DNA from: Thermoplasmata archaeon | GTDB lineage: Archaea; Thermoplasmatota; Thermoplasmata; Lutacidiplasmatales; UBA184 | Reading direction: 5' to 3' | Length of the DNA: 64,000 bases | NCBI GenBank assembly: GCA_021828195.1 | Contig: JAKASQ010000004.1 | Location: 1-64,000 of the forward strand | Shown here: one piece after another, positions 50,771 through 59,700 of the stretch | Layout: each line of letters starts with the position of its first letter | Numbering within the stretch: the first letter of the stretch is position 1 | The notes under the pieces: model-generated | What the model was told of the DNA's origin: nothing | Database searches by the model: none | Seen by the model: only the letters and a program-made list of their open reading frames with translations | Position numbers and translations under genes: made by a program

Positions 50771-53584
50771 TCAGGCCCGCGGCTGGCCGCACTCCGCGCA
50801 AAACCGGTGGGTCGGATCGAGCCGTCGCCCGCACGAGGTGCAGAAGGATCCTCTCGGGGGGCTCGCCGCAGCTACCGGTGGCGTCCAGGGCGCGGGAGGA
50901 GGTGGAGGCGGCCAAGCGCTCGGGGCGGGAGAAGCGTAGGAAGGAGGGGGCAGCGCGGGGGCGTACGGTGCGGGAGGGGGCGGCGCGGGGACGTACGGTG
51001 CGGGAGGGGGCACCGGAGGAGCCCCGCCGGGACCTGGGAGCGGTGGGTAGGAATAGGGAGGCCCGAGCGGGGGAACGCTGGGCCCCGTAGCGCGACGGCT
51101 TCGCGCGGCCCGCGACCGCGAGATCAGTACGGCCGCGATCACCCCTACCACCACGACGGCGCCCAGTCCCCCTACGAGGAAGTATCCGGTAGATCCCGGA
51201 AGTCCGAGGAATCCGGAGCCGCCGGCCGACCCACCCCCTCCCGAGGCGGCGAACCCGATCGAGATGCTCGCTCCGGCTCCGGAGACGGAGACCGTCCCGG
51301 ACGAGGGAGATGCGGTGAACCCGGACACCGCCCCCACGCTGTAGTTGTACGCGCCGTTCGGTTCGGCGAACGTGATCGCCGAGCTCGTGGAGCTGGCCGT
51401 CCCTCCCTTCAACGTCACCGACCACAAGGTTCCCGGCGAGAGCCCGGTTTCGGTGAAGGTCACCGCGTACGTCCCCGGAGCGGTCGCGGTGAACGTGATC
51501 GACACGCTCACTCCAGCCCCGGAGACGGCCACTGTCCCGGACGGGGGAGACGGGGTGAACCCGGAGACCGCCCCCACGCTGTAGTTGTAAGCTCCGTTCG
51601 GTTCGGTGAACGTGATCACCGAACTCGTGGAGAACGCCGTCCCTCCATTCAACGTCACCGACCACGAAGTTCCCAGCAGCAGGCCCGTTTCGGTGAACGC
51701 CACCGAGTACGGACCGGGGGAACTGGCGGTGAACGCGATCGTTTCCGTCACATTGGCCCCGTTCACCGTGACGAGGCCGTTCGGCGGGCTCGCCGTGTAG
51801 CCGGCGGGAGGCCCGACCGCGAACGAGTAGGTTCCGTCGTTCGCACCCGTGAACTGGATGTAGGTGCCCGTCGTTCTGCCAGAGTATCCGGCGAAGGTCA
51901 CGTTCCACGAGGCGCCCGTCGGCAGGCCGCTCTCGATAAACTCCACGGTGTAGGTCGTGGTGGCGTTCCCTCCCACCGTGATCTGCGTGTAGCCCGCCGG
52001 GAGGGCGAGCGGCGGGAGAACGTAGCGGTGCCCTCCGCTGACCACCGTGATGCTGTAGGTGTACGGGATGATCGTGCCGTTCCACTCACTCCCGTCGAAC
52101 GTCCCGACCGCCGGGCCGCTGTACGAGGAGGAGTTCAGGTAGACCGTACCGCCATTCAGCGTCGGTCCGCTGATGTTCAATTGCACGACCTGGCGAATGT
52201 CGTAGAGCTGCCCGAGGGCGCCGGGGCCGTAACTCTGGGCCCCGATGGGGATGGCGCCTTGGGACGCGGGGGTGTCCACGATCCCGCTGATCGTCTCCGC
52301 CGTGTCGCTGCCGAAGTTGAACTCGTTATCCGGCACTTGGAAGTTGTGCCCGTTGAGGTACTCGATCGCCGCGTAGGTCTGAAGGGAGGAAGCAGCCATC
52401 GTCGAGGCACCGCCTCCGGGACCTGCCACGACGAGCTCGGCATCGAAGAATTGACCGTTGGGGGCGTAGAGGTTCCCATCGACGAGATAGAGGGGCCCGT
52501 ACTGAAGGGGGGCCGTCGCGAAGAGGAAACGCGCGGTGTCGTACGCCACCGGGTTTCCGTTGTTGATGGCATCTCCGAAGGTGACGGATGGCACGCCGTT
52601 CGCGATCCCCACCTGCATGAGGAAGTAGATGGGATCGGCCGCGGAGAGCGTGGTGTAGTTCGTGCTGTCCAAGTAGTAGTACCACCCCTGGCCGTTGGAC
52701 GTGAAATTGACCTGGCCGTGGCCCTGGATCGTGCTGTTGTACATGCTCGAACCGGCGGCGCTCGCGTTCCACACATTGTCGATGAACTCGATCGTCTTGG
52801 CCTGCGTGTCGACGAGGGCGACGTCCTGCGTCCAGTAGACGTAATTCGTTCCCCCCGCCTCGAACGTCATGACCGCGTTGAGTTGGATCCCCGCCGCATA
52901 GGCCCCGCTTCCGAGGCTCGCGTTGTAGGTGCCGAAGTTGGTCGGGGTGAACTCCCCGATCCATGTGGTGGTCGTATAGGAGTACGGATTGCCGTACTGG
53001 TCGACACCATAGTCCGTAACGCCCATCGGCGCCGGCTCGCTAGAATACGCCCCATAGGGGTAGACGGAGTCATTGGCGGTGAGGGACGGCATCCGGGCGG
53101 GGATCTTGGGAGGAGCGACGGGATAGGGAGGGGCCCTGGAAGGGACTCCACTTCCGGCCGACGGAGCGAGCGCGGCCGCCGGATGGACGCTTCCCGGCAC
53201 TCCCCCCATCGTGCGCCAGTTCGCCCAGGACGGCGGCGTCCCTGCCAGGGCCATAGAAACCGCGGGGCCCGAGGAGGCGGTCTTCTTCGTCGAGTCCGGG
53301 CCAGCGTGCGGCAGCGCACCCGGTGGCGTGCCGAGGGAGTACGTCGACCCAAGGTTCGCAAGGAGGAGCGCGATGAAGAGCGCGCACCCGAGGACTGCCC
53401 ACCCCGACCGGAGTCTCCTAAGTGCGCTCGGCAGCCTACGCGAGTCGCGGCTGGCGGACCTGTCCCTCGGAGAGAGGCTGTGCCGGCCCGCCCGCGGTCG
53501 TCCGGCCGAGTCGGCCGGGGGCGGTCGGTGACCCGAGTCGCCCGATCCCCGGGCCGACGGAGCGTCGCCTCGCGAGTCGCCCAC
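50771..53584 (-). CDS. thermopsin-like exoprotein with beta repeats, TM anchor and cytoplasmic zinc ribbon
   Basis: 937 residues from GTG 53584, fixed by a TATA box 28 bases upstream. Membrane signal helix at about 60-82, then a peptidase A5 (thermopsin)-like domain (about 165-500; PMGVTDYGVD, NAVMTFEAGGTNYVYWTQDVAL, FIDNVWN). Three beta repeats follow (VEFIESGLPTG, VAFTETGLLLG, VTFTETGLSPG). The tail has FLGLPGSTGY, a TM helix, a ~100-residue Pro-rich segment and a zinc ribbon FCTSCGRRLDPTHRFCAECG. The zinc ribbon inside the cell on an exopeptidase is unusual. Confidence 0.78.
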   Translation of the reverse strand: MGDSRGDAPSARGSGDSGHRPPPADSAGRPRAGRHSLSPRDRSASRDSRRLPSALRRLRSGWAVLGCALFIALLLANLGSTYSLGTPPGALPHAGPDSTKKTASSGPAVSMALAGTPPSWANWRTMGGVPGSVHPAAALAPSAGSGVPSRAPPYPVAPPKIPARMPSLTANDSVYPYGAYSSEPAPMGVTDYGVDQYGNPYSYTTTTWIGEFTPTNFGTYNASLGSGAYAAGIQLNAVMTFEAGGTNYVYWTQDVALVDTQAKTIEFIDNVWNASAAGSSMYNSTIQGHGQVNFTSNGQGWYYYLDSTNYTTLSAADPIYFLMQVGIANGVPSVTFGDAINNGNPVAYDTARFLFATAPLQYGPLYLVDGNLYAPNGQFFDAELVVAGPGGGASTMAASSLQTYAAIEYLNGHNFQVPDNEFNFGSDTAETISGIVDTPASQGAIPIGAQSYGPGALGQLYDIRQVVQLNISGPTLNGGTVYLNSSSYSGPAVGTFDGSEWNGTIIPYTYSITVVSGGHRYVLPPLALPAGYTQITVGGNATTTYTVEFIESGLPTGASWNVTFAGYSGRTTGTYIQFTGANDGTYSFAVGPPAGYTASPPNGLVTVNGANVTETIAFTASSPGPYSVAFTETGLLLGTSWSVTLNGGTAFSTSSVITFTEPNGAYNYSVGAVSGFTPSPPSGTVAVSGAGVSVSITFTATAPGTYAVTFTETGLSPGTLWSVTLKGGTASSTSSAITFAEPNGAYNYSVGAVSGFTASPSSGTVSVSGAGASISIGFAASGGGGSAGGSGFLGLPGSTGYFLVGGLGAVVVVGVIAAVLISRSRAARSRRATGPSVPPLGPPYSYPPLPGPGGAPPVPPPAPYVPAPPPPAPYAPALPPPSYASPAPSAWPPPPPPAPWTPPVAAASPPRGSFCTSCGRRLDPTHRFCAECGQPRA

Positions 53585-53606
53585 GCTCCTAGCTCATGGT
53601 GAATGA

Positions 53607-53616
53607 GATACTTATT
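53607..53616 (-). promoter_or_regulatory. TATA box of the 53584 gene
   Basis: AATAAGTATC on the - strand, centred 28 bases before GTG 53584; leaderless start. Confidence 0.55.
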
Positions 53617-53890
53617 CCCGGTGTTCGTGGTCCGCAGGGTCGGGCGGTCGGTGCTCGGCCCGCGGTCCTTGATGGTCCGCCCATCGCCGTCGTCTTCGAG
53701 AGTCGGACTGCAGAGGACTCCAGCCACCGGTTCCAACACGGTGCCCGAGTGACCGATCTCGGTCCTGCTTCAAGGTGGATCCGGGAGCCCCCGCCTCCGG
53801 TTCGGAAAGGGTTCAGCTCGGGGCAGGAGGAAGCGGTCGCTACTCGCTCCACTCCCCGAGAGCCGCGCGCACCGGGAGGCACCGGTCCCA

Positions 53891-56506
53891 TCAGTGGAGC
53901 GTCAGCACCACGTACAGGCTCTGGTCGACCACGCTCAGAGTGCCCGTCGCAGGTGTCACCGAGGGTCCGCCTGGAACACCGGTTGCGGTGAAGGTGTACG
54001 TCCCGGGAACCTCGTAGAACACCAGGAAGTAGCTCGTAGTGGTCTGCGTGATCCCGTTCATCGTCACCGACCACGCCCCGCCGAAGCCAGGTCCGTAGGC
54101 GGCGAAGACGACCGCATACGCGATGAGCGGATACGGCAGGTAGTCGCCTCCGGTCGCGATGAAGCCGAACTCATCGTAGGGTAGGGTGGTTCCCGGCGTG
54201 TAATCCGCCCAGAAGTTGCCCCCTTGCCACGCGGATCCCACGACGCTGCCCGTCAGCCAGTACCCGTTGAAGATCGAGACGATGAACGCGGGCTCGATCT
54301 GCGTCAGGTTCCAGTTCTCCGCGTTGAGCTGCGGCGATCCGAAGAACATGTTGACGTTGGGCGCGTAGGCGGTGATCGACGTGCCGACCCAGTTGTTGTA
54401 GATCCAATCCCCGCTCTCGAACGCCCAGATCGCGACCGGGGGTCCGTTGACGGCGCCGTTGCCGGGGAACATCGTGGGGCTGAGGGCGGTGCTGTTCAGG
54501 AAGGTGTTGCCCCACACGACGTTGTCCGTCGGGGCCGCGGGGTTCACACCCGCCAGGAGCAGCGAGCTTCCTTGGCTTACGAAGACGTTGTCACCCACGA
54601 GATCGTTCGTCCCACCCCAGATGACCACATTGGCCAGGGGCAGGAGGCCGAGCGGTCCGTAGTCCTCGAAGAAGAACCAACCGCTGATCCCGCGCGCTCC
54701 CCAGATCGAGACATGCGACGCATCCACGATCTGGAACTGGAGGTTGTTGGTCAACGGAAGTCCGAAGTGCGCGAGGGCCGCATCGTAGCCCGACTGGTAG
54801 GTCACGTTCAGGAGCGAGGGGTTGTTGAAGCTCACGTACGCCGTCGTATCGGCGATGATGACCCCGGGGAAGACGGGATACAGGTAATCGTTGAACTGCC
54901 CGAAGACGGAGTTCAGCCCACCGAGGGCGGGGTTGTTCTCGATGATGTACGGAACCGTCGCGGTTCCAACCCCACCGGAGGAGATCGCGGCGAGCTGCGC
55001 GTTGTTCCATGCGTCCAGGGGGGTGTAGACCCCCATGGCGATGTTGCGTTGCAGGGCGAAACTGAGGCTCGCCAGACCACCGCTCCCGACCGAGGTTGTG
55101 ACCTGGATCGGGTTGTAATCGCTCATCATCACGTTGATCGTGTACGTTCCCGGAGGCAGCACGTAGCTGAAGGTGCCGGCGGTCTGGGTCGGCGCCCAGG
55201 AGGCGAGGTTAGGATCGAAACTGGACCCGGGCGTGAAGAAGACGAAGGCGTTCGATGGAGAGATCGGTCCGGAGAACGTGGCTTGTCCCAGATTCCCCCC
55301 GGGGGTCGAGTTCCATAGCGGTTGGGGGATCGACGGGCCCGTGTTGAGCTGCACCGTGCCGGGCGATGTGTAGCTCACGGCGATCCCTTCGGAGGTCTCA
55401 CCCGTCTCGGAGCCGAGGTTCCAGGCCGATAGCGGGTTCGCGTAGCTCGCGGTCGTGCTGTCCCAGTACTTCAGGCTCTCCGAACCACTGATCCCATAGA
55501 CGGACGTCGTCGTTCCGCCGCCGGGGCCACCGAGCATGATCTCGGCGTCCCATGGGATGAAGCCGGTCGGATTAACCTGAGAGCCGTCCACCAGGTACGG
55601 GGCCGCCGGCACGTGACCGATCGGCGTCTGGGAGGCGAAGAGGACGGTGTCGTAGACCCCGGACGCCTGGCTCTTTCCGGTCGTTGGGTCGATGACGTTG
55701 TAACCGAACTTCACGGTCGAGTATCCGAACCCCGTGGAGGCAAGGTTCGTCGTGCTCGAGTTCAGGTAGAGCTGCACGGTGACGGGGAAGGTGATCGGGA
55801 AGGACGGGCCGATATCGTAGTAGTAGGTTGGGTACACGGGAGTGCCGTTGTAGGAGTAGAGCGTGCCGGCCGTCAGCGAAACGGCGGGGGAGGAGAAGTT
55901 CCAGATGTTGTCCAGGAAGGTGATCATCCCGGGACTGGGGAAGTTGAAGTAGAGCACGTTCTGGGTCCAGAAGCTGTAGGTGCTCGTGGTCCCGACCGTC
56001 GTTCCGTTCGTCACCGCGTTGAGCTGAACGCCGAAGGTGTTCTGGCTCCCGTTGGTCGAGATGGAACCGTCGTTGGTCAGTAGGAAGGTGTTGATGCTGT
56101 TGAGCGTGATGGAACCTTCCCAGCCGGAAGTCTGCATGGAGTAGGCGGTGGGGGTTCCGGTGGTGTTGAGGACCCCATAGGTGCCGATCCCCATGGGGGC
56201 CGGGGCTTGCGTGGAGAGGGGCTGTACGACGCCGTTAGAAACCGTGGAATGTCCGAGAAGGTTGGGGAGCGAGACCGCTTCCATGGGGATGTGATCCGCC
56301 TTGGTCTGAGCGAGGATGTGCTGCACCATCGCCGAGCGCGCAGAGCTACCGGCTGACGTGGCCGCCGATGGGGCAGTGTGAGTTGTGGGTGCCGCCGCGC
56401 TTGCCGGACTGGCTGCCGGATGGGCATTCCCGACAACCGCCAGGCCGAAGGCCGAGATCGTCACTGCCACGACCAAAATCGTCAGAACCACTTGACGCAC
56501 CGACAT
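53891..56506 (-). CDS. thermopsin-family acid peptidase (A5), secreted
   Basis: 871 residues from ATG 56506. Clear N-terminal signal helix (VVLTILVVAVTISAFGLAVVG). The thermopsin region spans about 100-450 (PMGIGTYGVL, NAVTNGTTVGTTSTYSFWTQN, FLDNIWNFSS, PWDAEIMLGGPGGG). The second half (about 480-800) is another beta domain rich in Asn and Trp, and a single truncated Ig-like repeat (AWSVTMNG) ends the protein. No C-terminal membrane anchor, so it is probably released. Many Asn-x-Ser/Thr sites. TATA box at 56528-56536. Confidence 0.85.
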   Translation of the reverse strand: MSVRQVVLTILVVAVTISAFGLAVVGNAHPAASPASAAAPTTHTAPSAATSAGSSARSAMVQHILAQTKADHIPMEAVSLPNLLGHSTVSNGVVQPLSTQAPAPMGIGTYGVLNTTGTPTAYSMQTSGWEGSITLNSINTFLLTNDGSISTNGSQNTFGVQLNAVTNGTTVGTTSTYSFWTQNVLYFNFPSPGMITFLDNIWNFSSPAVSLTAGTLYSYNGTPVYPTYYYDIGPSFPITFPVTVQLYLNSSTTNLASTGFGYSTVKFGYNVIDPTTGKSQASGVYDTVLFASQTPIGHVPAAPYLVDGSQVNPTGFIPWDAEIMLGGPGGGTTTSVYGISGSESLKYWDSTTASYANPLSAWNLGSETGETSEGIAVSYTSPGTVQLNTGPSIPQPLWNSTPGGNLGQATFSGPISPSNAFVFFTPGSSFDPNLASWAPTQTAGTFSYVLPPGTYTINVMMSDYNPIQVTTSVGSGGLASLSFALQRNIAMGVYTPLDAWNNAQLAAISSGGVGTATVPYIIENNPALGGLNSVFGQFNDYLYPVFPGVIIADTTAYVSFNNPSLLNVTYQSGYDAALAHFGLPLTNNLQFQIVDASHVSIWGARGISGWFFFEDYGPLGLLPLANVVIWGGTNDLVGDNVFVSQGSSLLLAGVNPAAPTDNVVWGNTFLNSTALSPTMFPGNGAVNGPPVAIWAFESGDWIYNNWVGTSITAYAPNVNMFFGSPQLNAENWNLTQIEPAFIVSIFNGYWLTGSVVGSAWQGGNFWADYTPGTTLPYDEFGFIATGGDYLPYPLIAYAVVFAAYGPGFGGAWSVTMNGITQTTTSYFLVFYEVPGTYTFTATGVPGGPSVTPATGTLSVVDQSLYVVLTLH

Positions 56507-56527
56507 ATCGCTCTCCCCATGCCCCCC

Positions 56528-56536
56528 CTATTAAAG
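56528..56536 (-). promoter_or_regulatory. TATA box of the thermopsin gene
   Basis: CTTTAATAG on the - strand, centred 26 bases before ATG 56506. Confidence 0.6.
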
Positions 56537-56705
56537 CCCTTTCGGACGCCCGACGCCATGTCCTTCGATGAGCGCGAGACGGGGCGGCTTGTCGGAGGGC
56601 TCGCTCGATTCGCGAGGGGGTCTCGGGCTTCCTCGGCGCTCTTCGGTAGGTTGCGGTCTAAGTTCGGAACCCGGGCGACTTCGACTCATGATCCCGAGCC
56701 GGGGG

Positions 56706-56733
56706 CCCCCGCTTGCGGGGGGGAGGATCTCAC
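56706..56733 (+). repeat. IS200/IS605-like right-end hairpin, or terminator, next to S53 gene
   Basis: Five C, GCTTGC, seven G, then AGGATCTCACC; same layout as 35419-35450. It ends within the S53 stop codon. Read on the - strand it is a stable hairpin just after the S53 stop and may simply terminate transcription. Confidence 0.4.
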
Positions 56734-59700
56734 CCGCTTCCGGGACGGCGCCGGAGCGCCCAAATCGCCACGAGCACCAGCCCTACGATCACCGCGGCGA
56801 GAACAATGTAGTAGCCGGTGTTGCCAGGGAACCCCAGGAACGTACTCGGGGTCGCCGAGGAGGGGTTCGCTACGACGTTCGAGCCCTGCACGGCAACGGT
56901 CCCCTGGCTCGCAAGAGACGGGTTTCCGGGGACCACGATCGAGTAGGAGTACGTCCCATTCGGCGCGCGGAGGGTCAGCGAACCCGTCGAGGCGGTGCGG
57001 ACGGTGACCGGGCCCGCCGTCGAGTTCAGGTAGACGGTCCAGGAGCCACCCGCCGGCATTCCCGAGGGACTGTTGAAGGTGATCTCGAACGTGCCCACGA
57101 ACGTGATCGACTCTCCGACGGCCACTCCCGCCACCCTCACGGTGCCACCCGGGCTCGTTGCGTTGTACATCGCGCCGGTCGACGCCGTGTAGGCGAATGT
57201 GCCGTTCGGCTCGGCGAGAGTGACGACGTCCGTCGTCGAGCCATAGGAGGGACCACCCGTGACGTTCACGTACCACAGGGTTCCAGTAGGCAGGCCGGAC
57301 TCGGTGAAGCTCACCACGGAAGTGAACTGGCTGAACGCGAGCACCGCGTAGATGATCGCCGACCCGTTCACCGTGACCGATCCGGCGTAGGGGATGCTCG
57401 GTTGATGCCACCCGGGGACAGCTCCGATCGAGTAGGAGTACGTACCGTTCGGCTCGGCGAATGCGAGAGAGGAGGTCGTCGAGGCGACCGTCGCTCCGTT
57501 CACCGTCACGGACCAGGAGGTCCCCGACGGGAGTCCTGTCTGCGAGAAGGTCACCGAGTACGTCAACTGGGCGAACTCCAGGGTCGGTTCGGTCACAGCT
57601 GCTCCGGCCACCGTCACGGAACCCGCGTACGGAAGCGTCGTTTGGTGCCAACCCGAGACGTCCCCGATGGAATACGACGCGGTCCCGTTGGGCTCGGCGA
57701 ACGTGAGGGTGGTGGTCGTCGAGGCCCCCGTCACCCCGTTCAATGTCACCGACCAGGAGATCCCCGACGTCAGCCCGGCCTCCAGGAAGGTGACCGCGTA
57801 CGTCGCGGGCCCGAAGGCGAGCGTCGGCTCGGTCACGACCGTCCCGTCGACGGTCACCGATCCGGTGTAGGGAAGGGCGGACTGATGCCAGCCGGGGATA
57901 TCGGCGATGGAGTACGGGATGGTTCCGTTCGCCTCGGTGAAGGTGAGGGTCGGTGTCGTGGTCGCTTGCGTCGCCCCGTTCAACGTCACCGACCAGGACG
58001 TACCCGACGGGAGGCCCGTCTCCGTGAACGCGACGGAGTACTCCACGATGGTGAACTGCACGCTCACCGAAACCGGCGCGCCATTCACGGTCACCTGCCC
58101 GTGGTACTGGGTCGAGTACCCGGGAATAGGGGTGATGGAATAGGCATACGGGCCGTTCGGTTCGTTGAAGGCGATCGAACTCGTCACCGAGCTTTCGGGA
58201 CTACCGCCGAGGGTCACCGACCATAAGGTTCCCACCGGTAGACCCGTCTCGGTGAGCGTCACCGCGTACGTCGCCCCAGGAGTGAACGTGATCGGTTGGC
58301 TCGTGTCTCCTCCGTTCACGCTGATGCTGCCTGCGGACGGGCTCGCCGTGTATCCTCGAACCGTGCCCACCGTGTAGGCATAGCTTCCGTTCGTGAGCCC
58401 CACGAACACGATCGTGGTCGTCGTCGTGTTCTCGGTGGCCCCGTTCAACGTCACCGACCAGAATGTCCCCGTCGGGAGCCCCGTCTCCGTGAAGCTCACG
58501 GAGTACGTCGCACCGGCCGAAGGCTGGTAGGAGAGGACCCCCTGGGTCGTGCTGCCGGGCTGGATCCCGAGGCTCCAGTTCGGTCCGGACTGCTGCGTCC
58601 ATGCGAGGTTCGCCGCGGCTTCTCCGGTCTGGTCCACGTTCTCCCCGAACGACCTCGTCGCCGCCGGAACGAACTTCGAGCTGCCGTAGGGAAGTACCCG
58701 GGCCGTGAGGTTTCCCGAGGTGGGGCGCGCGAACTCCCCGACTCCTCCGGACGGTCCCGCCACGAGCCCGAATTGCGGCGATAGGCCGCCGGGCACGGGG
58801 TTGTTCGGGAAGGGACCGTTGGTGTAGTTCGCCCCCTGCCACGAGTAGTTGTACCACAGGCTGCCGATGATGAACGAGGCGCCGGGAACGGGCAACGTTA
58901 CCGTGTGCGACCCGACGGAGAACGTGACACACTGCGCATTGAACCCGGCCGGCGACTGGAGAACGGTCTTCACGTCGAAGTTCGACGGAAGGGAGACGTA
59001 CTGTCCCGACGGGAAGTTGTACTCGTAGAGCGTTTCGCTCGAGTAAAGGCCGTAGAACGGGTAGATGACCCAACCCGTATCGTTCATCGCCCAACCGCGG
59101 GAGGTGTTCGTGATGTAGATCACGTTCTGAATCCAATACACCGGAGCGCCGAGGCTGTTCGCGAGGAAGAAGTTTTGCTGGATCGAAGCGTTGTACTGGG
59201 TGTTGACCCCGCCGCCCGAGGAGTAGGACGTGACCCCGAGGTTGCTCAGACTGAGGTAGTCCTCGACCCCGGAGAGTCGGCCATAGACGCCGGCGGACGG
59301 CACGCTCAGGAAGTACATCGTGTAGTTGTAGGCGTCCAGGGATCCCCAGCCGGTGACGAGGTCGTAGCCGAACCCGGCTCCGTAGAGATAGTTCCCACCG
59401 ACCGTCACGTCGACGAAGGGAACCGTGGGGAGCGATGAAACGTAGGTTCCCGTCGCGATGTAGCCCGTGGTCGAGGTGGAGCTGGGAGCGGTGAACTCCG
59501 CGTTGGCGAGCGTGTAGAGCTGCGGATTGAGGAAGCCGAGCGCGGCGTTCCCGTGGGCCGCGAGGACGTGATCGATCTCGGCGATGAGCCCCGCGGTCAG
59601 GGGGGACGCGATGCTGGTCCCCCCCATAGGGTAGAAATTACCCGGAACCGAAAACGTCGCGTTCCAGGCTTGGTATTGGTAGCCATCGATGTTGATGGTG

